This document shows, one piece after another, positions 1 to 8,160 of a DNA stretch of 64,000 nucleotides. Every line of letters starts with the position of its first letter. Position 1 is the first letter of the stretch. Source of the stretch: Conexibacter woesei DSM 14684 (lineage in GTDB: Bacteria; Actinomycetota; Thermoleophilia; Solirubrobacterales; Solirubrobacteraceae); contig NC_013739.1 of assembly GCF_000025265.1 (NCBI RefSeq), positions 4,574,001 through 4,638,000 of the forward strand. Reading direction: 5' to 3'. Below the pieces are notes generated by a model. That model made no database searches. It saw only the letters and a program-made list of their open reading frames with translations, and had not been told where the DNA came from. A program made the translations under genes and the position numbers.

Positions 1-990
1 CGCGCCGCCGTCGGTGCCCGTCGCGGCCCGGCGCGCGCGGACGCGCGAGCGCAGGTGCACGAGGCCGCCCCCGCCCTCCAGCGGCTCGCGCCGCTCCAGT
101 TCGACGGTCGACTCCAGCGTGTCGTCCTCGAAGACCGGCGCGAGGTGGTCGCAGCCGTGCCAGGCGACGATCGTCGCGAGGTTCGGCAGCGCGCGCGTCA
201 GCTGCGCGGCGGCGAGGCCGATCGTGTGGCCGCCGTAGACGAGCCGGCGGCCCGCCTGCCCGGCGTCGCGGTCGTGGTGGGCCATCGCGACGTTGAGGCT
301 CAGCCGCGCCAGCTCCGGAGCGGCGCTGACGACGTCCCCGCCCTCGACCTCCCAGACAGTGCCGTCGGCAAGGTCGCCGAACGTCTGACCGGGCGATGCC
401 GCGCGCAGCGCGCCGAGGTCCCAGCCGGCGACGGGCGCGGCGAGTGTCGCGACGTCGAGCGGCAGCGGCTCGCCGTGCAGCTCGTCGGCGTGGCCGGTCG
501 CGGCGTGCGGGTCGCGCAGCGGCAGCATCGCGCAGCGGGTGAAGTCGAGCACGGGGCGCTCGTCCTGGTCGACCGTCACGATCCGCAGCACCGCGAGGCC
601 GGTCGCGGGCCGGTCCGGTCGCGCCCTGTTCTGCTTCAGCGCGACGACCTCCGTCGTCGTGTGGAGCGTGTCGCCGATCAGCGGCGCGCGCCGCAGCACG
701 AGGCCGCGATAGAAGAGGTTGGCGATCACGCGCTGGGTCAGCAGCGTCGACTGCCCGATCGCGACGTCGCAGACGAGCGCGGGATGCGCGAGCGGACGCT
801 CGGCGCCGAGCACGGCGCGCGACAGCGGCGCGTCGAGCGTCAGCCGCAGGCGGTTGCCGAGGATCGCCTGGTGCAGCGCGGCGTGGCCCTCGGTCAGCGT
901 CAGCGCGGGCGCGCGGCGCTCGACGTAGCCGCGCTCCAGCTCGTCGAAGAACGGGCCGGCGACGTGGACGGCGGTCTTCGACCCCGTCAT
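1..990 (-). CDS. MaoC-family double-hotdog dehydratase/hydratase (partial, 3' end missing)
   Basis: Open from an ATG at 990 to the left edge without a stop, so at least 330 residues are present and the C terminus is lost. The protein begins MTGSKTAVHVAGPFFDELERG and has two consecutive MaoC-like segments, about residues 10-165 and 185-330. The second contains the stretch RLVYGGHTIGLAAAQLTR, typical of the hydratase helix in MaoC and mesaconyl-CoA hydratase families. Known members hydrate or dehydrate CoA thioesters in the cytosol. The ATG overlaps the stop of the upstream CitE-type lyase by 4 bp, so the two are translationally coupled. The pairing resembles mesaconyl-CoA hydratase with malyl/methylmalyl-CoA lyase. 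The exact substrate is inferred from that pairing and is not certain. Confidence 0.8.
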   Translation of the reverse strand, partial: MTGSKTAVHVAGPFFDELERGYVERRAPALTLTEGHAALHQAILGNRLRLTLDAPLSRAVLGAERPLAHPALVCDVAIGQSTLLTQRVIANLFYRGLVLRRAPLIGDTLHTTTEVVALKQNRARPDRPATGLAVLRIVTVDQDERPVLDFTRCAMLPLRDPHAATGHADELHGEPLPLDVATLAAPVAGWDLGALRAASPGQTFGDLADGTVWEVEGGDVVSAAPELARLSLNVAMAHHDRDAGQAGRRLVYGGHTIGLAAAQLTRALPNLATIVAWHGCDHLAPVFEDDTLESTVELERREPLEGGGGLVHLRSRVRARRAATGTDGGA

Positions 991-1892
991 GCCGACGTCT
1001 CCCCGGCGCGCGCGAGCGTGCGCAGCGCTGCGGCGCGGATCGCCTCGTCGAGCATCTCGCCGTCGAGCGCGACGGCACCGGCGCCGCCGTCGCGCTCGGC
1101 GGCCGCGAGCGCGTCGAGCACCGCGCGCGCCCGGCTCAGCTCCTCGTCGGTGGGCGTGAACGCGGCGTTGAGCGCCGCGACCTGCGCGGGATGGATCGCC
1201 CACTTGCCGTCGAAGCCGAGGTCGCGCGCGCGGGTCGTCGCGGCGGTGAAGGGATCATCGACCGCGACGCCGAGGTACGGGCCGTCGATCGCCTGCAGCC
1301 CGTGCGCGCGGGCGGCGAGCAGCAGCGCGTCCTGCGCCGGGCGCCAGCCGTCGAGGTCGGCAGCGCCGGCGGCGGTGCGCCCGAGCGACGCGGTCAGGTC
1401 GGCGTAGCCGAGGATCAGCGCGTCCAGCCGCGGCGAGGCGGCGGCGATCTGCTGCACGTTCGCGAGGCCCGCGGCGGTCTCGATCAGCGCCTGCACCCGC
1501 AGCGGCGGGCGCCCGTGGCCGGCGGCCGCCTCGGCGCCGTCGAGCAGCCGCTCGACGAACGCGAGGTCGCCGGCGCTCTCGACCTTCGGCACGACGAGCG
1601 CCGCCGGCTGGGCCGGCAGCGCCGCGAGCGCGGCGACGTCGAGGTGGCACCACGGCGTGCGCGGGGCGTTGACCCGCACGCTCACCGGAACGCCCGCCCA
1701 CGCGTCGCTGCCGAGCGCCGCCACGACCAGCTCGCGCGCGGCGTCCTTGGCGCTCGCGGCGACCGCGTCCTCGAGGTCGACGATCAGCTCGTCGGCGCCG
1801 AGTCCCGGCGCTTTGGCGAGCATCTTCTCGGAGGAGCCGGGAACCGACAGGCAGGACCGGCGCGTGGCGTGGCGTGGCGTGCTAACGGACAT
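987..1892 (-). CDS. HpcH/HpaI aldolase / CitE-family CoA-ester lyase
   Basis: 301 residues, normal for CitE-like enzymes. Visible motifs are RRSCLSVPGS near the N terminus, the acidic strand ELIVDLEDAV (Mg2+ and CoA binding), RVNAPRTPW, the glutamate of QALIETAAG, and the C-terminal signature GFDGKWAIHP. These match the TIM-barrel family that contains citrate lyase beta, malyl-CoA lyase and malyl-CoA thioesterase. The downstream MaoC dehydratase overlaps by 4 bp, which favours a beta-methylmalyl-CoA or related C4-C5 CoA-ester role over true citrate lyase, since no citrate lyase alpha or gamma gene is near. GAGGT lies 3-4 nt before the ATG, a close spacing. The start is supported by the conserved RRS-LSVPGS region beginning at residue 11. 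Confidence 0.85.
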   Translation of the reverse strand: MSVSTPRHATRRSCLSVPGSSEKMLAKAPGLGADELIVDLEDAVAASAKDAARELVVAALGSDAWAGVPVSVRVNAPRTPWCHLDVAALAALPAQPAALVVPKVESAGDLAFVERLLDGAEAAAGHGRPPLRVQALIETAAGLANVQQIAAASPRLDALILGYADLTASLGRTAAGAADLDGWRPAQDALLLAARAHGLQAIDGPYLGVAVDDPFTAATTRARDLGFDGKWAIHPAQVAALNAAFTPTDEELSRARAVLDALAAAERDGGAGAVALDGEMLDEAIRAAALRTLARAGETSA

Positions 1893-1895
1893 TGC

Positions 1896-1913
1896 ACCTC
1901 AACCTACTGAGGT
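1896..1913. promoter_or_regulatory. 6-bp inverted repeat at the lyase start
   Basis: ACCTCA and TGAGGT flank a 6-nt spacer directly upstream of the minus-strand ATG at 1892. The inner arm supplies the GAGGT that would serve as ribosome binding site, so pairing could hide it. This may be an operator, a leader hairpin or chance. No protein partner is identifiable. Confidence 0.35.
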
Positions 1914-1961
1914 CCCTCCGAAACCGCCTCCGACCGATTTCCGGTGCCGGCCGAGGGCCGG

Positions 1962-2004
1962 TCGTCCTGGATTGCTGTCGTAGAGCGACACCAATCCAGG
2001 ACGA
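1962..2004. terminator. Long near-perfect hairpin downstream of gnd
   Basis: TCGTCCTGGATTG (1962-1974) pairs exactly with CAATCCAGGACGA (1992-2004). An inner stem TGTCG/CGACA continues past a single C-C mismatch and closes on the loop TAGAG. It begins 10 nt beyond the gnd stop codon on the minus strand. No T-run follows on either strand. A U-less intrinsic-type terminator or mRNA-stabilising hairpin is the simplest reading; a mobile palindromic repeat is the alternative. Confidence 0.6.
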
Positions 2005-2013
2005 TGCGCGACG

Positions 2014-3456
2014 CTATGCCGTCGCGACCTCCGAGCGGTCGCCCGACCACAGCGTGTGGAAGGCGCCGTCTCTGTCGACGCGGCGATAGGTGTGCGCGCC
2101 GAAGAAGTCGCGCTGGCCCTGGACGAGCGCGGCCGGCAGCCGCTCGGAGGCGAGCGAGTCGTAGTAGGCGAGCGCGGCGGAGAAGCCGGGCGCCGGGATG
2201 CCGGAGAGCGCGGCGGTCGCGACGATGCGACGCCAGGCGGTCTCGCCGTCGCGCACGGCGGCGGCGAAGTACGGGTCCTCCAGCAGCGTCGTCAGCGACG
2301 GGTTGTTGGCGTACGCCTCGACGATGCGGTTGAGGAAGCGGGCGCGGATGATGCAGCCGCCGCGCCAGATCTTCGCGATGTCGCCGAGCGAGATCTCCCA
2401 GCCGAACTCCTTCGCGCCGGCGATGATCACGTCGAAGCCCTGTGCGTAGGCGACGACCTTCGAGGCGTAGAGCGCGGCGCGCACGTCGTCCTCGAAGCCG
2501 TCGCCCGGGGCCTGGATCTCAGGCCGCGCCTCGATCGTCGCCTGCACCGCGGCGCGCTGTGCCGGCTTGCTGGAGACGGCGCGGGCGAAGACCGCCTCGG
2601 CGATCCCACCGACCGGCACGCCGAGCCCGACGGAGTTCTGCACTGTCCAGACGCCGGTGCCCTTCGAGCCCGCCTCGTCGAGGATCACGTCGACCAGCGG
2701 CCGGCCGGTGGCGGCGTCGGTCTGACGCAGCACCTCGGCGGTGATCTCGATCAGGTACGACTCGAGGTCGCCCTCGTTCCAGGCCGCGAAGACCTCGGCG
2801 ATCGCCTCGGCGTCGTGGCCGCCGACGCGCCGCAGCAGGTCGTAGGACTCGGCGATCAGCTGCATGTCGGCGTACTCGATGCCGTTGTGGATCATCTTCA
2901 CGAAGTGGCCGGCGCCGTCCGTTCCGACGTGCGTCACGCACGGCTCGCCCTCGGCGACGGCGGCGATCGAGGCGAGGATCGGCCCGAGCGTCGCGTACGC
3001 CTCGGCGGAGCCGCCCGGCATGATCGACGGCCCGTTGAGCGCGCCCTCCTCGCCGCCGGAGATGCCGGCGCCGACGAAGTTCAGCCCCCGCTCGCGCAGC
3101 GCGTGCTCGCGGCGGATCGTGTCGTGGAAGTTCGCGTTGCCGCCGTCGACGATGATGTCGCCGTCCTCGAACAGGTCGGCGAGCTGGTCGATCACGGCGT
3201 CGGTGCCCTTGCCCGCCTGGACCATCACGATCGCGGTGCGCGGCTTCGCGAGCGAGGCGGCGAACTGCTCGATCGACTCGCTCGCGACGAAGCCCGCCTC
3301 GGGGTGCTCGGCGACCAGCGTCCGCGCCCGCTCGGGCGAGCGGTTGTAGACCGCGACCGTGTTGCCCTCGCGGCTCGCGAGGTTGCGCGCGAGGTTCGAC
3401 CCCATCACGGCAAGCCCGACGACGCCGATGTTCGCTGACGGTCTGCTCTGGCTCAT
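2014..3456 (-). CDS. gnd: 6-phosphogluconate dehydrogenase, decarboxylating
   Basis: 480 residues, full length for the long (about 470-480 residue) Gnd/GntZ class. It oxidises 6-phosphogluconate to ribulose 5-phosphate plus CO2 with NADP+ in the oxidative pentose phosphate pathway. The N terminus has the Rossmann motif GVVGLAVMGSNLARN followed by NRSP. The catalytic-region signature GAGISGGEEGALNGPSIMPG is present, as is HNGIEYADMQLIAE with the proton-relay lysine in VKMIHNGIEY. The C-terminal tail includes RDFFGAHTYRR, which reaches into the partner subunit. It is single-copy here and not in an obvious operon with zwf. A long hairpin follows the stop. Confidence 0.96.
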   Translation of the reverse strand: MSQSRPSANIGVVGLAVMGSNLARNLASREGNTVAVYNRSPERARTLVAEHPEAGFVASESIEQFAASLAKPRTAIVMVQAGKGTDAVIDQLADLFEDGDIIVDGGNANFHDTIRREHALRERGLNFVGAGISGGEEGALNGPSIMPGGSAEAYATLGPILASIAAVAEGEPCVTHVGTDGAGHFVKMIHNGIEYADMQLIAESYDLLRRVGGHDAEAIAEVFAAWNEGDLESYLIEITAEVLRQTDAATGRPLVDVILDEAGSKGTGVWTVQNSVGLGVPVGGIAEAVFARAVSSKPAQRAAVQATIEARPEIQAPGDGFEDDVRAALYASKVVAYAQGFDVIIAGAKEFGWEISLGDIAKIWRGGCIIRARFLNRIVEAYANNPSLTTLLEDPYFAAAVRDGETAWRRIVATAALSGIPAPGFSAALAYYDSLASERLPAALVQGQRDFFGAHTYRRVDRDGAFHTLWSGDRSEVATA

Positions 3457-3510
3457 CGCTTCTCTTTCCTCGGGCGGGACACCGCTGACATCGCCCGAAT
3501 CCTACGAGCC

Positions 3511-3936
3511 TCAGGCGCTTCGCTGCTCGCGCCGCAGCCCGAGCGCCTGCAGCCCGGCGAAGCCGGCGACCGTGACCGCCTGCATGACGATCCAGATCGT
3601 GCCGACCGCGGTCGGCGAGCCCCAGCCGACGACGGCCTCGACGAGGCTCTCGACCGCCCAGACGACGTTCAGCGCGACGATCGCGATGACGGCGGCGCGC
3701 GGGATCTCGCGGCGCGAGCCGGTGATCCAGACGGCGGCGGCGAACAGCAGCAGGAACGCGCCCGCGGCGCGCAGCAGCGTCGGCGAGAGGCCGAACAGGT
3801 CCCCGAGCGGCCCGGCCGCGACGAGGTAGGCGGCGCCGTTGGCGCCGGTCACGACGGCGTCGAGCTTGAGCGCGGGACGCAGGAGCGGGCGGCCGTCGAG
3901 GCGGCTGCCGGCGATGGATGTGGTGGAGTCGTTCAT
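3511..3936 (-). CDS. Small four-helix integral membrane protein
   Basis: 141 residues with a short polar N terminus and four hydrophobic segments at about residues 30-47, 54-71, 80-98 and 107-128, ending in a basic tail (RREQRSA). The cysteine-free, GXXG-rich helices resemble small actinobacterial SPW-repeat or DUF-type membrane proteins, but I cannot assign a family. It sits 65 bp downstream of the PHP hydrolase and 54 bp upstream of gnd on the same strand. No clear ribosome binding site precedes the ATG, so the start may be elsewhere within the first 20 residues. Confidence 0.65.
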   Translation of the reverse strand: MNDSTTSIAGSRLDGRPLLRPALKLDAVVTGANGAAYLVAAGPLGDLFGLSPTLLRAAGAFLLLFAAAVWITGSRREIPRAAVIAIVALNVVWAVESLVEAVVGWGSPTAVGTIWIVMQAVTVAGFAGLQALGLRREQRSA

Positions 3937-4001
3937 GGGCGCAAGCTTCGCGCCGACCGCCGTGGAGATCTACGACCTCGGAGGTAATGTCCGGCGCTCG
4001 C

Positions 4002-5183
4002 TCATCCGCGCTCGCCCTCGCGGTCGGCGCGGTCGGCGCGCAGGTGGACGGGGTTGGAGAGCAGCCACACGCGCCCGTCGATCCGCGCCTCGACGCGGTA
4101 GGCGCCGGGTGCGGAGAGGTCGAGGTCGAGCGCGTCGGCGAGCGGCTGCTCAGCGACCGTCGCGCCGTCGCGGAAGACGCGCACGCCGGCGGCGCGCGGC
4201 AGGCGGAGGCGGAGGACGGCGGGCGCGGCCGGGCCGGGGGCGGGCGGGCCGGGCGCGGCCGGGCCGGGGGCGGGCGTGCCGGGGGCGGCCGCGCCTGCGC
4301 CGAGCGTCGCCTCCCCGCCCATCGGCACGGTCGACCCGTCGGCCAGCTCGGCCCACAGGCGCGCGCCCTCCGCTGGGGCGACGCAGGGGCGTGCGAGCCA
4401 GGCGGCGCCGGCGGCCAGCGCGGCGAGCACGGTCGCGCGATCGGCCGGGCCGTCGCCGGTCAGCGGGCGCTCGCAGACGAGGTGCGTGCGCAGCAGGTGG
4501 AACGTGCGCACGTGCGACAGCGGCGAGCGGACGCGTCCGTCGAGCCGCACGCCCGGGGCGTGGCCGTCGAGCCCGCCGAGCGCGGGCACGCGGCGGCGCG
4601 CCGACAGCTCATCCCACGCGCGCAGATGGTGGGCCGGTGGGCCGTCGTCGGTCGCGGCGACCGGGTCGCGCATCCAGCGGACCGCCTCCGCGGGCGTGCG
4701 CCACGCCTCCGCGCCGTCGGTCGTGACGCTCCACAGCTCGATCCCGTCGGTGCCGCCGTCGAGCGCGAGCGCCGCCCAGCCGTGCGGCGGCACGACGCGC
4801 CGCGCGAGCGCCGGAACGAGCATGCGGCTGCCGCGCGAGAAGGGGTGGGCGGCGAAGCCGACGCCGCCGGCCGCCCGCACCGCCTTCGCGATCTCCAGCG
4901 GGCTGCGCCCGTCGTGCGCGACCTCCTGCTCGACGCCGAACGCCAGGTAGTGGCCGGTCGGCGGGCTGACCTCCACCCCGACGACGAGCAGGACGCCGTC
5001 GTGCCAGCCCTCCCACCCGTCATGGCGGGCGGCGAGCGTGTCGTGGTCGGTCAGCAGCACCGCGTCCGCCCCGCTCCCGCGCGCGGCGGCCAGCAGTTCC
5101 GGGACCGTCGCGGTCCCGTCCGAGAAGGTCGTGTGGACGTGCGCCACGCACGACACGTCGTACCCGCCGCGTGCTGGATCCAT
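4002..5183 (-). CDS. PHP-domain metallohydrolase (CehA/McbA-like)
   Basis: 393 residues. The N-terminal half is a PHP domain: AHVHTTFSDGT (first metal ligands), LLTDHDT (second cluster) and AAHPFSRGS (a further histidine). Family members use two or three metal ions for phosphoester or carbamate hydrolysis, and the substrate here is unknown. From about residue 295 a linker built of PGPAAPG-type units, encoded by a duplicated GC-only segment near 4221-4290, leads to a C-terminal beta-rich domain (about residues 325-393) resembling Ig-like or CBM-like modules found in CehA/McbA-type proteins. No signal peptide is seen, so it is probably cytosolic. The divergent gene at 5217 begins only 33 bp away. 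Confidence 0.8.
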   Translation of the reverse strand: MDPARGGYDVSCVAHVHTTFSDGTATVPELLAAARGSGADAVLLTDHDTLAARHDGWEGWHDGVLLVVGVEVSPPTGHYLAFGVEQEVAHDGRSPLEIAKAVRAAGGVGFAAHPFSRGSRMLVPALARRVVPPHGWAALALDGGTDGIELWSVTTDGAEAWRTPAEAVRWMRDPVAATDDGPPAHHLRAWDELSARRRVPALGGLDGHAPGVRLDGRVRSPLSHVRTFHLLRTHLVCERPLTGDGPADRATVLAALAAGAAWLARPCVAPAEGARLWAELADGSTVPMGGEATLGAGAAAPGTPAPGPAAPGPPAPGPAAPAVLRLRLPRAAGVRVFRDGATVAEQPLADALDLDLSAPGAYRVEARIDGRVWLLSNPVHLRADRADREGERG

Positions 5184-5216
5184 GGACTCTCACTCTAGGC
5201 CGACTACCCTGACCCG

Positions 5217-5870
5217 ATGGCGATCCGCCGCCTCGCCCTGCTCGCGGTGCCCGCGGCGATCGCCTTCGCCGCCGCGCTGCTGCTGCCGAAGTCCCCGAGC
5301 GGGCTGCGCGACCTGCTGCTCGGCGGGCAGCTCGGACTGCTCGCGCCGATGATCGCGCTCGTCGCCTGGGCCGTGCTGACCCCCGCGCTGTTCCCCGGCA
5401 CGGTGCTCGCCGGCGCCAGCGGGCTCGCGTTCGGCTCGCTCGGCGGGACCGCCCTCGCGTGGGGCGGCGCGGTGCTCGGCGGGCTCGTCGCGTTCGTGCT
5501 CGCCCGCACCGTCGCGCGCGAGCAGGTCGAGCGCGTCGTGCTGCGCCGGCAGAAGCTCGCGCGCGTCAGCGAGCTGCTGGAGCGGCGCGGCTTCGCCGCG
5601 ACGCTCGCCGCCCGGCTGATGCCGGGCGTCCCCGCGACCGCGCTCCACTACGCGGCCGGTGTCTCGCCCGTCCGCGCGCACGCGTTCCTCGGCGCGATGG
5701 CGATCGGCGCGCTGCTGCGGACGGTCCCCTACGCGCTGCTCGGCCAGGGGCTCGGCTCGGGATCTCCGCTGCTGCTCGCGCTCGGCGGCACCTCGATCGT
5801 GCTCGGCGGCCTCGGCGGCGGCGTGCTCGTCTGGCAGCTCAGAAGACAGACCAGCCTGTCAGCGTCGTGA
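5217..5870 (+). CDS. TVP38/TMEM64-family (SNARE-associated/DedA-superfamily) membrane protein
   Basis: 217 residues with about five to six hydrophobic helices. The family core is visible as PGTVLAGASGLAFGSLGGTALAWGGA-type glycine-rich re-entrant segments split around residue 62-85, FVLARTVAREQ, and the second amphipathic loop RGFAATLAARLMPGVPATALHYAAG. These are the paired re-entrant loop motifs of the VTT domain. DedA/TVP38 proteins are linked to lipid translocation and envelope homeostasis, and the specific role here is unknown. Only 6 nt separate a possible -10 (TACCCT, 5205-5210) from the ATG, so the mRNA may be leaderless. Confidence 0.85.
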   Translation: MAIRRLALLAVPAAIAFAAALLLPKSPSGLRDLLLGGQLGLLAPMIALVAWAVLTPALFPGTVLAGASGLAFGSLGGTALAWGGAVLGGLVAFVLARTVAREQVERVVLRRQKLARVSELLERRGFAATLAARLMPGVPATALHYAAGVSPVRAHAFLGAMAIGALLRTVPYALLGQGLGSGSPLLLALGGTSIVLGGLGGGVLVWQLRRQTSLSAS

Positions 5871-5874
5871 ACGC

Positions 5875-5911
5875 GGCCGGAGGGGAGCGGTCGCCCGCCC
5901 CGCCTCCGGCC
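5875..5911. terminator. Bidirectional hairpin between convergent genes
   Basis: GGCCGGAGG (5875-5883) and CCTCCGGCC (5903-5911) form a perfect 9-bp GC stem between the end of the TVP38-type gene (+) and the end of the downstream flagellin (-). No U-tract is present. Its placement in a 58-bp convergent gap argues for a shared terminator. Confidence 0.6.
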
Positions 5912-5928
5912 TGCACGGCGCGGTCGTC

Positions 5929-6717
5929 CTAACGCAACAGCGAGAGGACGGACTGCGGCGCCTGCTGGGCCTGCGCGAGCATGCTCGTACCGGCCTGCTG
6001 CAGGATGTTGTTCTTCGTGAACGTCACCATCTCCGCTGCCATGTCCACGTCACGAATTCGCGACTCAGACGCCGACAGATTCTCCTGATACACCGACAGG
6101 TTGTTGTACGTGTGCTCCAGGCGGTTCTGCACCGCGCCGAACGACGCGCGTGCTCTCGAGACGTTCTCGATCCCGGTGTCGATGACGGCGAGCGTCGCGT
6201 CCGCTCTGATGTCTCTCACTTCCGCGGAGAGTCTGATCAGCGCGACCGAGATGACCTCGCCGTCGTTGGCGCCGACCTGGAACGTGGCCGCCACGGCGCT
6301 GTCGAGCAGTCTGATGCCGTTGAACTGCGCGGTCGTTCCGATCCGGCCGATCTCGGCGGCGAGCTGCGCGATCTCGGACGCGATCGCGCCTCTGTCGTTC
6401 GCCGCGAGCGTGCCGTTCTCGTGCTGGACCTTCAGCTCACGGACGCGCTGGAGCATGCTGTGCACCTCCGTCAGCGCGCCTTCCGTCGTCTGGACGAGCG
6501 AGATGCCATCCTGCACGTTCCGGCGCGCCTGGTTCAGACCGCCGATCTGACCGCGCAGCTTCTCCGAGATCGCCAGACCCGCAGCGTCATCCGCCGCACG
6601 GTTGATCCGGAAACCCGAGGAGAGCCGCTCCATCGACTTCGCCAGCTTCCCGCTGGTGCTCTCCAGATTGCGATGCGCGTTGAACGCCTCGACGTTCGTG
6701 TTGATACGAAGGGACAT
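5929..6717 (-). CDS. fliC: Flagellin, second gene of a tandem pair
   Basis: 262 residues, a minimal flagellin with the D0/D1 helices only and no D2/D3 domains. The N terminus MSLRINTNVEAFNAHRNLES and the block RLSSGFRINRAADDAAGLAI are classic D0/D1. The C terminus (ASESRIRDVDMAAEMV and QAQQAPQSVLSLLR) is the coiled coil needed for filament packing. GGAGG lies 5 nt before the ATG. It starts 10 bp after the stop of the upstream flagellin, so both are on one transcript. The ends are almost identical to its neighbour while about residues 130-190 differ strongly. Export would be through the flagellar type III system, whose genes are not in this window. Confidence 0.96.
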   Translation of the reverse strand: MSLRINTNVEAFNAHRNLESTSGKLAKSMERLSSGFRINRAADDAAGLAISEKLRGQIGGLNQARRNVQDGISLVQTTEGALTEVHSMLQRVRELKVQHENGTLAANDRGAIASEIAQLAAEIGRIGTTAQFNGIRLLDSAVAATFQVGANDGEVISVALIRLSAEVRDIRADATLAVIDTGIENVSRARASFGAVQNRLEHTYNNLSVYQENLSASESRIRDVDMAAEMVTFTKNNILQQAGTSMLAQAQQAPQSVLSLLR

Positions 6718-6727
6718 GTCAACCTCC

Positions 6728-7519
6728 TCAGCGCAGCAGTGACAGAACGGACTGCGGGGCCTGCTGCGCCTGCGCCAGCATGCTCGTGCCAGCCTGCTGC
6801 AGGATGTTGTTCTTCGTGAACGTCACCATCTCCGCCGCCATATCGACGTCACGGATCCGGCTCTCCGAAGCGGACAGATTCTCCTGATACACGGACAGGT
6901 TGTTGTACGTGTGCTCCAGACGGTTCTGCACCGCACCGAACGCCGCACGCTGATCCGAGACGATGCCGATCGCGGCGTCGAGCGCACCGAGCGTCGAAGC
7001 AATCGTGAGTCTGGTGATTCTCTCTTCGAGCGAGACCGTCGCGACCGAGATGACCTCGCCGTCGTTGGCGCCGACCTGGAATCTGATCGCCGGGTTTCTG
7101 CCGTCGAGCAGCGTGATCCCGTTGAACTGCGTCGTCACGCCGAGTCGATCGATCTCTCTCGTCAGCTGGTCGACCTCGGACGCGATCGCGCCTCTGTCGC
7201 CGGCGGCCAGCGTGCCGTTCTCGTGCTGGACCTTCAGCTCGCGAACGCGCTGGAGCATGCTGTGCACCTCCGTCAGCGCGCCTTCCGCCGTCTGCACCAG
7301 CGAGATGCCATCCTGCACGTTGCGACGCGCCTGGTTCAGACCGCCGATCTGCCCACGCAGCTTCTCCGAGATCGCCAGACCCGCAGCGTCGTCGGCAGCG
7401 CGGTTGATACGGAACCCTGAGGACAGGCGTTCCATCGACTTCGCGAGCTTGGTGCTCGTACCTTCGAGGTTGCGATGCGCGTTGAACGCCTCGACGTTTG
7501 TATTGATTCGAAGGGACAT
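6728..7519 (-). CDS. fliC: Flagellin, first gene of a tandem pair
   Basis: 263 residues from the ATG at 7519 (MSLRINTNVEAF). A second in-frame ATG nine bases upstream (7528) lies inside the Shine-Dalgarno AAGGAG, so it cannot be the start. From 7519 the spacing is good and the N terminus matches the sister gene. D0/D1 helices are conserved at both ends and the central surface region is very short. The central segment (about residues 130-190: TREIDRLGVTTQFNG, RNPAIRFQVG, ERITRLTIAST) diverges from the paralogue and is richer in AGA arginine codons than the ends. It is divergent from an AraC-type regulator 269 bp away. Confidence 0.96.
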   Translation of the reverse strand: MSLRINTNVEAFNAHRNLEGTSTKLAKSMERLSSGFRINRAADDAAGLAISEKLRGQIGGLNQARRNVQDGISLVQTAEGALTEVHSMLQRVRELKVQHENGTLAAGDRGAIASEVDQLTREIDRLGVTTQFNGITLLDGRNPAIRFQVGANDGEVISVATVSLEERITRLTIASTLGALDAAIGIVSDQRAAFGAVQNRLEHTYNNLSVYQENLSASESRIRDVDMAAEMVTFTKNNILQQAGTSMLAQAQQAPQSVLSLLR

Positions 7520-7788
7520 ACGTCTCATCTCCTTGATGATCGTCCCGGGGCGACCTCATGTCGCCCTCTGTTCGCCCCTGTGATTCGGCCGCCAGCCCAG
7601 TGCAATTGAGCACTTTGGCACCTCAGACGTACGTCTTGTCACTCCAGACCAACGCCCTGGCATCTCAGCGCTCAACGAGCGGTCTCCGCACATAACGACG
7701 ACGCTTCCCGACATAATCGGCGGCAGCTCGCAAGCACGACGCAGCAGTCGCCGACCTCGGCGACCACGGCGCGTTGGAGGAGGTGAAA
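7520..7788. promoter_or_regulatory. Divergent control region, flagellins / AraC-type regulator
   Basis: 269 bp without a gene. On the minus strand TCAA (7606-7609) and GCCGAATC (7582-7589), 16 nt apart, resemble a flagellar sigma-28 promoter (TAAA-N15-GCCGATAA), but the match is imperfect. An inverted repeat AGTGC/GCACT (7599-7603, 7610-7614) overlaps the -35-like element and could be an operator. A second GCCGATTA occurs on the minus strand near 7718 without a matching upstream element. Confidence 0.35.
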
Positions 7789-8151
7789 GTGCAGCGACCA
7801 GACACCGTCCACACCCGGACCCAGCTCTACGCCCGCGCGATCGAGATCGTCGAGCGCGAGCACGGGACGCAGATCGAGATCGACGCCGTCGCAGCGCGCC
7901 TGACGACCTCGCGCCGGCAGCTCCAGCGCGCCTTCACGGAGATCGGCCGGACGACCTTCCGCAGACACCTGACGGCCGTCCGGATGGCGAACGCCGCCCG
8001 CCTGCTGACCGATCCCAGCCTGACGGTGGGCGCGGTCGCCCGACGCGTCGGCTACAGCCAGCAGGCCCAGTTCGCGAAGTCGTTCCGCGCGCACTTCGGC
8101 AGCCTGCCGTCCGAGTACCGGCGCGAACGAATCGTCGTCGCCGTGAGGTGA
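7789..8151 (+). CDS. Single-domain AraC/XylS-type transcriptional regulator
   Basis: 120 residues from a GTG at 7789, chosen because GGAGGAGG lies a perfect distance upstream; a TTG at 7774 would place the ribosome site inside the gene. The protein is only the double helix-turn-helix domain: EIDAVAARLTTSRRQLQRAF (first HTH) and LTVGAVARRVGYSQQAQFAKSF followed by the family signature FGSLPSEYR. The usual N-terminal sensor domain (about 150-200 residues) is absent. It is divergent from the flagellin operon, which it may control, but this is inferred only from position. Confidence 0.85.
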   Translation: MQRPDTVHTRTQLYARAIEIVEREHGTQIEIDAVAARLTTSRRQLQRAFTEIGRTTFRRHLTAVRMANAARLLTDPSLTVGAVARRVGYSQQAQFAKSFRAHFGSLPSEYRRERIVVAVR

Positions 8152-8160
8152 GCGGGCCGC

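Noticed and set aside
7520-7528. Start of the first flagellin at 7528 (MRRMSLR)
   Set aside because: That ATG lies within the ribosome binding site AAGGAGATG; starting at 7519 gives correct spacing and matches the sister gene.
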